Made by a program: the position numbers and the translations under genes
Notes under the pieces: model-generated
Told to the model about the DNA's origin: nothing
Seen by the model: only the letters and a program-made list of their open reading frames with translations
Database searches by the model: none
Shown here: positions 48,422 to 56,889 of the stretch, piece after piece
How positions within the stretch are numbered: position 1 is the first letter of the stretch
How the letters are laid out: the number at the start of each line of letters is the position of its first letter
Assembly: GCF_014268275.3 (NCBI RefSeq)
Contig: NZ_CP077084.1
Location: 2,914,001-2,978,000, forward strand
DNA from: Pseudomonas tritici
GTDB taxonomy: Bacteria > Pseudomonadota > Gammaproteobacteria > Pseudomonadales > Pseudomonadaceae
Length of the DNA: 64,000 bases
Direction of reading: 5' to 3'

Positions 48422-49813
48422 ATGGTGGTGATTTTGAAAATAACTAATAGCCAGCAGCCTTCCTATAATCCGTCCGCCGGCCTTCAGCGAGCCGGTTCCT
48501 CAGATCCCACGTTGCGCAGCGCCGACCCGCATATAAGGCGGAACTTTGCCAAACCGATCTTTACCGTGGATCAAGTTGCTCAGCAGCTCACTCGAGAAAA
48601 TGTGAAATGGGCTGACAGAAACGGTGATGGTGTCACGGCAATCTCCTTTTCATTCAACAAATTGACGAGAGGGGATAGAGAGTTCAATACCACACAGAAA
48701 AACCAAGCCAGACTGTCCATGCAATCTTGGGCCGATGTGGCGAATGTGTCGTTCGAAGAACGTACCGGCCGTGGCGAAGGACGCTTGGCTTTTTCCAACA
48801 ACGAGGGCCCCGCGGTTGCTTTTGGCCAGTACCCAGGCCAAGACGGTAAAGTGTTCATCAATCCCCACTATGGCACCAATACTTCTCCTGCACTTCATAA
48901 TCATGGCCGATATACACTAACCCATGAAATAGGCCATACGTTGGGTCTTGCGCACCCCGCAGACTATGACGCTTCTAATTCTACCTCTCCCAGTTACGCT
49001 CGCAGTGCCGTTTATGCGCAGGATACTCGTGGTCATACTGTCATGAGCTACTTCGACGCTCACGAAGGTGGTCAGAACCATAAAGAAAATTACTCTGCTG
49101 CTCCATTGATGGGTGATATTGCTGCTGCCCAGCGTTTGTATGGTGCCAATTACAGGACGCGCAATTCAGACACCACTTACGGTTTTAACTCCAATTCGGG
49201 TCGAGACTATTATCAACTCAATAATCCCAATGATACGGCACTCTTCTGCGTGTGGGACGGTGGCGGTAACGATACGTTGGATTGTTCCAAGTATCGCCAA
49301 AACCAGACTATCAACCTCAACCCTGAATCCTATTCCGATGTTGGAGGCTTGCGGGGGAATGTTTCTATCGCCAAAGGCGTTACGCTGGAGAACGCAATCG
49401 GCGGTTCTGGCCATGATGTGATCATCGGTAATCATGCAGACAACATGCTCAAGGGGGGAGCGGGCGCTGATTGGCTCAGGGGGGGAGGGGGGGCAGATAC
49501 CTTTGTCTACGACAACGTCAGCGACTCCACACTGGAACGCCCTGACCAGATCATGGACTTTGTGAGTGGCACCGACAAAATCGACATTTCGGTCTTGTTG
49601 AAAAACGCCGGTATTACCGCGTTAACGTTTGTAAAGCGGCTGTCGGGTGAGCCGGGTCAAGCCGTTCTGCATTACAACCGCAACACCAACGAGTCGAGGT
49701 TGGCTATCGATCTGACGGGCAACGGCCGTTTTGACTTTTTCCTCAAAAGCCGCGGTCCGATAAATACACCCGATATCGTCAGTAACGTCCCGATTATGTG
49801 GCGTTATTCCTGA
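48422..49813 (+). CDS. Serralysin-family (M10) zinc metalloprotease with short RTX region
   Basis: 463 residues. The zinc site is HEIGHTLGLAH (His168, Glu169, His172, His178) with the Met-turn VMSYFD (Met208, Tyr210). A reduced RTX part follows (GGSGHDVIIGN, GGAGADWLRGGGGADTFVYD), then the M10 C-terminal domain. Known AprA/AprX proteins have more RTX turns, no cysteine and end in a hydrophobic DIVx type I secretion motif. Here Cys276 and Cys288 occur, and DIVS is followed by eight extra residues (NVPIMWRYS as the end). No aprDEF exporter or inhibitor gene is adjacent. Codons are less C/G-ended than the neighbours. The ATG lacks a clear ribosome site; TTG 48434 is an alternative. Confidence 0.88.
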   Translation: MVVILKITNSQQPSYNPSAGLQRAGSSDPTLRSADPHIRRNFAKPIFTVDQVAQQLTRENVKWADRNGDGVTAISFSFNKLTRGDREFNTTQKNQARLSMQSWADVANVSFEERTGRGEGRLAFSNNEGPAVAFGQYPGQDGKVFINPHYGTNTSPALHNHGRYTLTHEIGHTLGLAHPADYDASNSTSPSYARSAVYAQDTRGHTVMSYFDAHEGGQNHKENYSAAPLMGDIAAAQRLYGANYRTRNSDTTYGFNSNSGRDYYQLNNPNDTALFCVWDGGGNDTLDCSKYRQNQTINLNPESYSDVGGLRGNVSIAKGVTLENAIGGSGHDVIIGNHADNMLKGGAGADWLRGGGGADTFVYDNVSDSTLERPDQIMDFVSGTDKIDISVLLKNAGITALTFVKRLSGEPGQAVLHYNRNTNESRLAIDLTGNGRFDFFLKSRGPINTPDIVSNVPIMWRYS

Positions 49814-49883
49814 AAAAGAGCTTCCAAGATGCCGGATTTTTCCTGATGAGGGTGCGAGCTGAATGCGCGTTACGGCGGCATTC

Positions 49884-49920
49884 CCCGCCATTTGTTCGCG
49901 GGCATATGGCGGGTTTGTTA
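49884..49920 (+). terminator. Possible terminator after the metalloprotease gene
   Basis: CCCGCCAT (49884-49891) and ATGGCGGG (49906-49913) are complementary, with a 14-nt loop, then TTTGTTATT. The T tract is interrupted, so efficiency may be modest. Confidence 0.4.
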
Positions 49921-49989
49921 TTCGTGTTTCGTGATATTCAAGCAATCGCTACACCGACATTGACCGGCTGTCACTCACTGCGTAGCCTT

Positions 49990-50170
49990 GCACCTTCGAG
50001 GTTCTTCGGCCCAGGCCGAAGCTAAGAAGGGAACGCGGTCCAAGCCGCGGCTGCCCCCGCAACTGTGAAGGGTTTATCTGACTGCCACGCCACTGCCGAT
50101 ACGGCGGGAAGGCGCAGCCAGCGCCGGTCGCAAGACCCGCAAGCCCCAAGCCAGGAGACCTGCCTCGCAA
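49990..50170 (+). promoter_or_regulatory. Cobalamin riboswitch of cobW-cobN-chelatase
   Basis: The plus strand carries GAGGTTCTTCGGCC, AAGAAGGGAACGCGGT, the core CTGCCCCCGCAACTGTGAAG, GCCACTGCC with CGGCGGGAAGGCG and the closing AGCCAGGAGACCTGCC, all blocks of the cobalamin aptamer. About 100 bases separate it from cobW. Confidence 0.93.
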
Positions 50171-50250
50171 CCGATTTTCAATTCAACCGGGCGGGGTGAT
50201 CCGGTGACGAAATCCGCTGCTGCGCGCCGTCGCAGGGCCTATCGTCCCGT

Positions 50251-50276
50251 ATGCCCGCCCCAAAGGGCATCCGATG
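50251..50276 (+). promoter_or_regulatory. Hairpin over the cobW ribosome-binding site
   Basis: ATGCCC (50251-50256) pairs with GGGCAT (50265-50270) around CGCCCCAAA-like loop bases, burying the only Shine-Dalgarno (AAAGGG, 50262-50267), which lies 6 nt before the ATG at 50274. It could be the translational expression platform of the riboswitch. Confidence 0.5.
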
Positions 50277-51335
50277 AAAACACTGGCCAAACTCCCTGTC
50301 ACCATCGTTACCGGCTTTCTCGGCTCGGGCAAAACCACCTTGCTGCGTCATATGCTCGACAACGCCCAGGGCCGTCGCATTGCCGTGATCGTCAACGAAT
50401 TCGGTGAACTGGGCATTGACGGTGAAATCCTCAAGCAGTGTTCCATTGGTTGCACCGAAGAAGAAGCCAGCGGCCGCGTGTACGAATTGGCCAACGGCTG
50501 CCTGTGCTGCACCGTGCAGGAAGAATTCTTCCCGGTGATGCGCGAACTGGTCGCCCGTCGCGGTGACCTTGACCATATCCTGATTGAAACCTCCGGCCTG
50601 GCCCTGCCAAAGCCTCTGGTGCAAGCCTTCCAGTGGCCGGAAATCCGCAGCGCCTGCACCGTTGATGCGGTGATTACCGTGGTCGACAGCCCGGCCGTGG
50701 CCGCTGGCACGTTCGCGGCATTCCCGGATCAAGTGGATGCCCAGCGCAAACTCGACCCGAACCTGGACCACGAATCGCCACTGCACGAACTGTTCGCTGA
50801 CCAACTGGCCAGCGCCGACCTGGTGATCCTCAATAAATCCGACCTGATCAGCCCTGAAGACTTGGCCCGGGTGCGCTTGGAAGTCGCCGAAGAGCTGCCG
50901 CCGGCGGTAAAGATCATCGAAGCCAGCAGCGGTCGCGTGCCGTTGGACGTATTGATTGGCCTGGGCGCTGGCTCTGAAGAGCACATCGACGGTCGTCACA
51001 GCCATCACGATCACCACCACGAGGGCGAGGACGATCATGACCACGATGCCTTCGACTCCATTTCCATCGACCTGCCGCAGGCTGACGAAGCGCTGCTGCT
51101 CGATGCGCTGACCCAATTGGTCGTGCAACACGGCATCCTGCGCGTCAAAGGCTTCGCCGCTATTCCGAACAAGCCGATGCGCCTGCTGATCCAGGGCGTG
51201 GGCACGCGTTTCGACAAACACTTTGACCGCGCCTGGGGCGCCGACGAAGCCCGCATAACGCGGCTGGTGCTGATCGGCCAGGCGCTGGACGCGGCGGGCC
51301 TTGAAGCGCAATTGCGCGCCGCCCTCAGCGTTTAA
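50274..51335 (+). CDS. cobW: CobW-type metal-chaperone GTPase
   Basis: 353 residues. Walker A is TGFLGSGKTTLL, the metal-binding CxCC motif is NGCLCC (Cys76, Cys78, Cys79), and a histidine cluster (HSHHDHHHEGEDDHDHD, about 243-259) joins the GTPase to the C-terminal CobW_C domain. It is proposed to supply Co2+ to the cobaltochelatase during B12 synthesis. The gene is under a cobalamin riboswitch and is followed 3 bases later by cobN. Confidence 0.95.
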   Translation: MKTLAKLPVTIVTGFLGSGKTTLLRHMLDNAQGRRIAVIVNEFGELGIDGEILKQCSIGCTEEEASGRVYELANGCLCCTVQEEFFPVMRELVARRGDLDHILIETSGLALPKPLVQAFQWPEIRSACTVDAVITVVDSPAVAAGTFAAFPDQVDAQRKLDPNLDHESPLHELFADQLASADLVILNKSDLISPEDLARVRLEVAEELPPAVKIIEASSGRVPLDVLIGLGAGSEEHIDGRHSHHDHHHEGEDDHDHDAFDSISIDLPQADEALLLDALTQLVVQHGILRVKGFAAIPNKPMRLLIQGVGTRFDKHFDRAWGADEARITRLVLIGQALDAAGLEAQLRAALSV

Positions 51336-51338
51336 CCC

Positions 51339-54300
51339 ATGCACCTGCTCAGGACCCAGCCCGGTGGTTTCGTCTCGGACGACAATATTGCCGACCTTGG
51401 CCAAACCCCCGCTGAACTGGTGATCCTGTGCAGCGGCGATTCGAGCCTCGCACTGCTGGCCGAAGCGGCCCAGCACTTGCCGGACGATTACCCGACGTTT
51501 CGCCTGGCCAACCCGATGCAGGTGCAGAATCATGCCTCGGTCGACCTGTACGTCGATGAGGTGTTGCGCCACGCCAAGGTCATCCTGATTTCGCTGCATG
51601 GTGGCATTGGTTATTGGCGTTACGGCATCGAGCGTCTGGTGGAGTTGGCGGAACGCGGCGTGCAACTGATCCTGGTGCCGGGGTGTGATCGCCCGGACCC
51701 TGAGCTCAGCGGCTTGAGCACTGTTGGCGCACAGGCGCGTGACCGCCTGTGGCACTTCCTACGCCAGGGTGGCTTGGCTAACGCGCTGGATTTTTACCGC
51801 TGCCTGGCCAGTGCTTACCTGGGCCGCGACTATGCCTGGGCTGAACCGCAAACCCTGCCGCGCACGGCGATTTATCACCCGCGCAACGCCAATGCTCGCC
51901 TGAATGATTGGCAGGCGGATTGGAACGCTGATTGGCCGGTGGCGGCGGTGCTGTTCTACCGCTCGCATTTGCAGGCGGCCAATACCGGCTTTATTGATGT
52001 GTTCTGCCAGCGCTTGCAGGCGGCGGGGTTAAACCCGTTGCCGATGGCGGTGGCCAGTTTGAAAGAGCCCGGCTGCCTGACGGTGGTCGAGGATTGGCTG
52101 GATGAGGTCGGCGCGGCGGTGATCCTCAACACCACCGGCTTTGCCCAATCCAGCCCCGAAGCGCCGCACGTGCGTCCGTTTCGCCGCAATATTCCGGTGA
52201 TCCAGGCGATCTGCGCCCAAGACAATCAGCCCGGCTGGGAGGCCAGTGCGCAAGGCCTCGGCCCGCGCGATCTGGCGATGCACATTGCGTTGCCGGAGCT
52301 GGACGGGCGCATCATCAGCCGGCCGATCAGCTTCAAGGACCTGGCCTGGCGCAGCGAGCGCAGCCAGTCGGATGTGGTGTGCTATCGGGCAGCGCCCGAG
52401 CGTATGGATTTCGTGGCTGAGCTGGCGCGGCGCTGGGTCGAACTCGCGCGGGTGCCGAATGCGCACAAGCGTATCGCATTGATCCTCGCCAACTACCCGA
52501 CCCGCGATGGCCGTATCGGTAACGGCGTAGGCCTGGATACGCCTGCAGCGGCGCTGAATATCCTGCGTGCCCTACAGGCCGAAGGCTATCCGCTGCCGGA
52601 CACCTTGCCCGACAGCGGCACTGCACTGATTCATCAACTGCTGGGCGGTGTCACCAACGACCTGGACAGTCTCGACCTGCGTCCGTGCCATCAAAGCCTG
52701 GGCCTGGACGACTACGAGACACTGTTCAGTCGCTTGCCCGAGGCCAATCGCCAAGCGGTGATGGAGCGCTGGGGCACGCCTCATAACGATCCGATGTTCC
52801 GTGAAGGTCGCATGATGATCGCCGGTCTGCGCCTAGGGCTGACCTTCGTCGGTATCCAGCCGGCACGAGGTTACCAGGTGGACGCCAGCGCGGTGTACCA
52901 CGACCCGGACTTGGTGCCACCCCATGGCTATCTGGCGTTCTACTTCTGGTTGCGCCACACCTACGGCGCCCACGGCGTGATCCACGTGGGCAAGCACGGC
53001 AACCTGGAGTGGCTGCCGGGCAAGGGCGTGGGCCTGTCGGAAAACTGCTGGCCCGATGCGCTGCTGGGCCCGCTGCCGAATATCTACCCGTTTATCGTAA
53101 ATGACCCGGGCGAGGGCGCCCAGGCTAAACGACGCACCCAGGCGGTAATCATCGATCACTTGATGCCGCCGCTGACCCGCGCCGAAACCTACGGCCCGTT
53201 GCGTGACCTGGAGTTGTTGGCCGACGAGTATTACGAGGCGCAACTGCTCGATCCACGCCGCGCCCTGGAATTGCAGAAAGACATCCTCAAGCTGGTGCGC
53301 GAAACCCGTATCGACCAGGAGCTTGAGCTGGACAAGGACGCCGACGCCGCCATCTGGCTGCCGCGCCTCGATACCTACCTGTGTGACTTAAAGGAATCGC
53401 AGATCCGCGACGGCCTGCACATCTTTGGCGAGTCGCCTGAAGGCCGCTTGCGTATCGACACCTTGCTCGCCTTGCTGCGCATCCCGCGTGGTGACGGCCG
53501 AGGTCCGCAATCGAGCGTACTGCGGGTGTTGGCCAAGGCTTTCGAGCTGGACTTCGACCCACTCGACTGCGCCCTGGCCGAACCCTGGACCGGGCGTCGG
53601 CCCGACGTGTTGCTGAACATCGATGAGCAGTTGTGGCGCACCGCCGGCGATACCCGCGAGCGCTTGGAGTTGTATGCAGCGCGGTTGATCGAACAGGCGC
53701 TGGAAGGGCCGCTTGAACAGTTGGAAGCGCCCGGTTGGGAGGAGGTGAAGGCGGTGATTGAAAGTCTGCGCAAGGTGGTGGCGCCGTGCCTGGACGCCTG
53801 TGGCCCGGCAGAAATGCGCGGGCTGCTGGACGCCTTGAGCGGCCGCTTCGTGCCTGCCGGCCCCAGTGGCGCACCGAGTCGTGGGCGTTTGGATGTGCTG
53901 CCGACCGGACGCAACTTTTTCACCGTCGACGTGCGCAACCTGCCGACCACTACGGCCTGGCGCATCGGCTTCCAGTCGGCCAACCTGATTCTTGAGCGGC
54001 ACCTGCAAGACCATGGCGACCACCTGCGCCAGCTCGGCCTGTCGGTGTGGGGCACCGCCACCATGCGCACCGGCGGCGACGATATCGCTCAGGCCATGGC
54101 GCTGATGGGTGTGAGGCCGGTGTGGGCGACGGGCAGCCAGCGCGTGGACGACTTTGAAATCCTGCCGATCAGCCTGTTGGACCGTCCGCGCGTTGACGTC
54201 ACGTTGCGCGTGTCTGGCTTTTTCCGTGACGCCTTCGCCAACCTGATCCGCCTGTTCGACGCGGCGGTGCAGGCGGTGGCCGCGCTGGACGAACCAGACG

Positions 54301-55100
54301 ACATGAACCCGCTGGCGGCCAAAGTGCGCAGTGAACGTGAGGCGTTGCTCAAGTCGGGCCTGGACGCCGAAGCCGCGGCGAAACAGGCCGGCTGGCGCAT
54401 CTTCGGCGCGAAACCCGGTGCCTATGGTGCGGGTGTGCAGGGCGCGATCGATGGTCGCCTGTGGCAAAGCCGCGAAGACCTGGCCGAGGTCTATTTGAAC
54501 TGGGGTGGTTACGCCTACGGCGGCTCCGATGAGGGCACCGCCGCCCGCGAGCAATTCGCCCAGCGCTTGAGCCAGGTGCAGGCGGTGTTGCAGAACCAGG
54601 ACAACCGCGAGCACGACCTGCTCGACTCCAATGATTACTACCAGTTCCAGGGCGGCATGCTCGCCGCCGTGGAAACCCTGAGCGGCGAAAAGGCCGCCAG
54701 TTACCACGGTGACCACAGCCAACCGGACCTGCCGAAGATCCGAACGCTGAAGGAAGAGCTGAACCGGGTGATCCGTTCCCGCGCCGCCAACCCCAAGTGG
54801 ATCGACGGCGTGAAGCGCCATGGCTATAAAGGTGCGTTTGAAATGGCCGCGACCGTGGACAATCTGTTCGCGTTCGATGCCACCACCGCGCTGATCGACG
54901 ATCATCAATACGCCTTGCTCGCCGACGCCTACCTGCTGGACCCTGACACCCGGGCCTTTGTGCAACAGCACAATCCCGGCGCCCTGCGTGACATGACCGA
55001 ACGCATGCTGGAAGCGCAGCAACGTGGCCAGTGGCAAGAGCCGGGGGCTTATAAAGAAGCGTTGGAAAACCTGTTGCTGGATATAGAAGAAGACAGCTGA
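51339..55100 (+). CDS. cobN: Cobaltochelatase large subunit CobN
   Basis: 1253 residues, the full CobN/BchH length. The family core is seen in GRIGNGVGLDTPAAALNILR, HTYGAHGVIHVGKHGNLEWL and LPNIYPFIVNDPGEGAQAKR, with the C-terminal GGYAYGGSDEG. It inserts cobalt into hydrogenobyrinic acid a,c-diamide with ATP supplied by an AAA+ partner, here the ChlI/ChlD-like product of the next gene. Its TGA overlaps the next ATG (TGATG). Confidence 0.97.
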   Translation: MHLLRTQPGGFVSDDNIADLGQTPAELVILCSGDSSLALLAEAAQHLPDDYPTFRLANPMQVQNHASVDLYVDEVLRHAKVILISLHGGIGYWRYGIERLVELAERGVQLILVPGCDRPDPELSGLSTVGAQARDRLWHFLRQGGLANALDFYRCLASAYLGRDYAWAEPQTLPRTAIYHPRNANARLNDWQADWNADWPVAAVLFYRSHLQAANTGFIDVFCQRLQAAGLNPLPMAVASLKEPGCLTVVEDWLDEVGAAVILNTTGFAQSSPEAPHVRPFRRNIPVIQAICAQDNQPGWEASAQGLGPRDLAMHIALPELDGRIISRPISFKDLAWRSERSQSDVVCYRAAPERMDFVAELARRWVELARVPNAHKRIALILANYPTRDGRIGNGVGLDTPAAALNILRALQAEGYPLPDTLPDSGTALIHQLLGGVTNDLDSLDLRPCHQSLGLDDYETLFSRLPEANRQAVMERWGTPHNDPMFREGRMMIAGLRLGLTFVGIQPARGYQVDASAVYHDPDLVPPHGYLAFYFWLRHTYGAHGVIHVGKHGNLEWLPGKGVGLSENCWPDALLGPLPNIYPFIVNDPGEGAQAKRRTQAVIIDHLMPPLTRAETYGPLRDLELLADEYYEAQLLDPRRALELQKDILKLVRETRIDQELELDKDADAAIWLPRLDTYLCDLKESQIRDGLHIFGESPEGRLRIDTLLALLRIPRGDGRGPQSSVLRVLAKAFELDFDPLDCALAEPWTGRRPDVLLNIDEQLWRTAGDTRERLELYAARLIEQALEGPLEQLEAPGWEEVKAVIESLRKVVAPCLDACGPAEMRGLLDALSGRFVPAGPSGAPSRGRLDVLPTGRNFFTVDVRNLPTTTAWRIGFQSANLILERHLQDHGDHLRQLGLSVWGTATMRTGGDDIAQAMALMGVRPVWATGSQRVDDFEILPISLLDRPRVDVTLRVSGFFRDAFANLIRLFDAAVQAVAALDEPDDMNPLAAKVRSEREALLKSGLDAEAAAKQAGWRIFGAKPGAYGAGVQGAIDGRLWQSREDLAEVYLNWGGYAYGGSDEGTAAREQFAQRLSQVQAVLQNQDNREHDLLDSNDYYQFQGGMLAAVETLSGEKAASYHGDHSQPDLPKIRTLKEELNRVIRSRAANPKWIDGVKRHGYKGAFEMAATVDNLFAFDATTALIDDHQYALLADAYLLDPDTRAFVQQHNPGALRDMTERMLEAQQRGQWQEPGAYKEALENLLLDIEEDS

Positions 55101-56098
55101 TGACTGATATTCCACATTTTCCGCTGTCCGCCGTGGTCGGCGCCGACAACTTGAAGTTGGCCCTGTGCCTGACTGCCATCGACCCGAAGATCGGCGGCGT
55201 GCTGATCGAAGGCCCACGCGGCATGGCCAAGTCCACCTTGGCGCGGGGCCTGGCGGACCTGCTGGCCAGTGGTCAATTCGTCACCTTGCCCTTGGGCGCT
55301 ACCGAAGAGCGGCTGGTGGGAACGCTGGACCTGGACGCCGCATTGGGCGAAGGCCGCGCGCAGTTTTCCCCCGGCGTCTTGGCCAAGGCTGACGGCGGCG
55401 TGCTGTATGTCGATGAAGTCAACTTGCTGGCCGATCACCTGGTGGACCTGCTGCTCGACGTGGCGGCCAGCGGCACCAACCTGATCGAGCGTGACGGCAT
55501 CTCCCATCGCCATTCGGCGCGTTTTGTACTGATCGGCACCATGAACCCGGAGGAGGGCGAGTTACGCCCGCAACTGCTCGACCGCTTCGGTTTCAACGTG
55601 GCTTTGAGTGGGCAGACCCTGCCAGCCGAGCGCGGGCAAATCATCCGTCGTCGCCTGGATTTCGACAGCGACCCGGCGGCGTTCTGCGCGCACTGGGCAG
55701 CGCCCCAAGCCGCCCTGCGCGAGCGCTGCACCCAGGCGCGGGCGCGACTCGACACTATCGAACTGGATGACCAGGCACTGGCGCAGATCACCGAGCGGTG
55801 CTTTGCCGCCGGTGTCGATGGCTTGCGTGCGGATCTGGTTTGGCTGCGCGGCGCCAGGGCGCATGCGGCATGGCGCGGGGCGAATGCCATCGCCGAGGAG
55901 GACATTGAAGCCGTCGCCGAGTTTGCCCTGCGCCATCGCCGCCAGGCACCATCGCCGCCGTCTAATGCGCCGAGCGAAGGGCAGTCGCCAACGTCCTCCG
56001 ACACGTCGCCGGGTCAAGGCCAATGGGGTGACATGCCCGCACCGGCCCTGCCCACGGGCGCACGCCGGGATGTACCCACCTGGCCAAAAAAGCCCTAG
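55100..56098 (+). CDS. chlI: AAA+ cobaltochelatase ATPase subunit (ChlI-like), zero-frame product
   Basis: 332 residues. Walker A is GPRGMAKSTLARGL, Walker B GVLYVDEVNLL, with the chelatase insert GTLDLDAALGEG and the arginine-finger region GTMNPEEGELRPQLLDRFGF. Partners of CobN in pseudomonads are of this Mg-chelatase type, not CobS. The zero frame ends TWPKKP and TAG (56096-56098). The codons for PKK contain A AAA AAG in frame at 56086-56092, and a hairpin follows, so a fraction of ribosomes should shift to -1 and make the longer protein described in the next entry. Confidence 0.92.
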   Translation: MTDIPHFPLSAVVGADNLKLALCLTAIDPKIGGVLIEGPRGMAKSTLARGLADLLASGQFVTLPLGATEERLVGTLDLDAALGEGRAQFSPGVLAKADGGVLYVDEVNLLADHLVDLLLDVAASGTNLIERDGISHRHSARFVLIGTMNPEEGELRPQLLDRFGFNVALSGQTLPAERGQIIRRRLDFDSDPAAFCAHWAAPQAALRERCTQARARLDTIELDDQALAQITERCFAAGVDGLRADLVWLRGARAHAAWRGANAIAEEDIEAVAEFALRHRRQAPSPPSNAPSEGQSPTSSDTSPGQGQWGDMPAPALPTGARRDVPTWPKKP

Positions 56099-56754
56099 GC
56101 ATTCGCCCTCGACCTGACGCGGGGGCGGATGCCCGGCCCAAGGCAGGGCGGCTGGATAGAGGCAGGCACGGTAAGGCGCGGAGTGCGAAACAGGGTTCGA
56201 TCAATTGGCCGGGCACTTTGCTCGATGGCCGGCCGCAATCGCGAGAAGATCTACGGTTTCACCTGCGCAGTCGCTCGCCCCATGAATTATGGCTGGTGAT
56301 TGTCGATGCGTCGGCGTCGACCCGGCGCCATCGCGCGCTCACCGATGCCAAAGGTTTGCTGGCCCAGTTGTTTGATGACGCCTACCGCCAACGCGCGCGG
56401 ATGGCCTTGTTGACGGCCAGCGGGCAATCGCCCAAATGGCAGGTACAGGGGCTGAAAGCGGCGAAGGGTTTGGCCGGATGGCTGGACCAGTTGGGGGCGG
56501 GCGGGGGCACGCCGTTGCTCGCGGCGCTGACTGAGGCTGGGCATTGGCTGGCGGTGCGACGTGAGCGGTTTCCGACTGAGGAGCAGCGGTTGTTGGTGAT
56601 TACCGATGGCCGGCTTAAGGATGTCGCAGGACTGCCGTTGCTGGAGTGCTCGGGAGTGTTGATAGATATCGAGCGTGGGCCGATCCGGTTGGGCCGGGCT
56701 CAGGAATTGGCGGCCGGGTTGCAGCTGGATTATCGGCATATCGATAGCGTGTAG
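55100..56754 (+). CDS. chlD: Predicted -1 frameshift product: ATPase-VWA fusion (ChlD-like), 551 aa
   Basis: Read in zero frame to base 56092 (331 codons) and then from 56092 in the -1 frame to the TAG at 56752-56754. The -1 part gives a basic linker (KAGRLDRGRHGKARSAKQGS), then a VWA domain with MIDAS motif DASAST (about Asp403) and the conserved GGGTPLLAAL. The whole has the domain order of ChlD/BchD/CobT, medium subunits of metal chelatases. The -1 frame opens only after a TGA at 56029-56031 and contains no ATG or GTG before the VWA domain; TTG 56218 has no ribosome site. The stop lies within a REP unit. Confidence 0.7.
56086..56133 (+). promoter_or_regulatory. -1 programmed ribosomal frameshift signal
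   Basis: Slippery heptamer A AAA AAG at 56086-56092 is in the correct phase (CCA AAA AAG). The zero-frame stop is at 56096. A hairpin follows: 56098-56111 pairs with 56120-56133 (14 bp including two G-U, 8-nt loop ACCTGACG), 5 nt after the heptamer. No strong upstream Shine-Dalgarno stimulator is seen; GGGA at 56067-56070 is 15 nt away. Confidence 0.75.
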
Positions 56755-56882
56755 TGAGCGGGCTTGCCCCGCGCTGGGCTGCGAAGCTGCCCCAAAATCA
56801 GGCACCACGGTTTTCCTGACAAAAAACGGTTGCCTTATTGGGTCTGCTTCGCAGCCCAGCGCGGGGCAAGCCCGCTCACTAC
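56751..56882. repeat. REP doublet (GTAGTGAGCGGGC type)
   Basis: GTAGTGAGCGGGCTTGCCCC with GCGCTGGGCTGCGAAG and its inverse CTTCGCAGCCCAGCGC, ending GCCCGCTCACTAC. Same family as 37350-37480. The left arm supplies the stop codon of the VWA frame. Confidence 0.85.
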
Positions 56883-56889
56883 AAATCCT

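Noticed and set aside
48241..48447. A 68-codon plus-strand frame before the protease gene
   Set aside because: It lies in the AT-rich leader, overlaps the protease start and has no ribosome site or plausible protein character.
50204..50407. A 67-codon frame overlapping the cobW start
   Set aside because: It is an out-of-frame shadow of the cobW leader and N-terminus, with arginine-rich GC-driven composition.
53388..55217. A 609-codon open frame on the minus strand over cobN
   Set aside because: It lies wholly antisense to a recognised CobN gene. High third-position GC leaves antisense frames open; the translation has no family motif.
56086..56098. The chlI/chlD junction as a sequencing error or true pseudogene
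   Set aside because: A homopolymer of six A could be miscounted, but the in-phase heptamer, correct spacing and stable hairpin together are unlikely by chance. Read data would settle it.
56218..56754. VWA domain as a separate gene from TTG 56218
   Set aside because: No Shine-Dalgarno precedes it, and the conserved basic linker and SINWPGTLL upstream in the same frame would be left out. The frameshift model explains it better, though internal initiation is not excluded.
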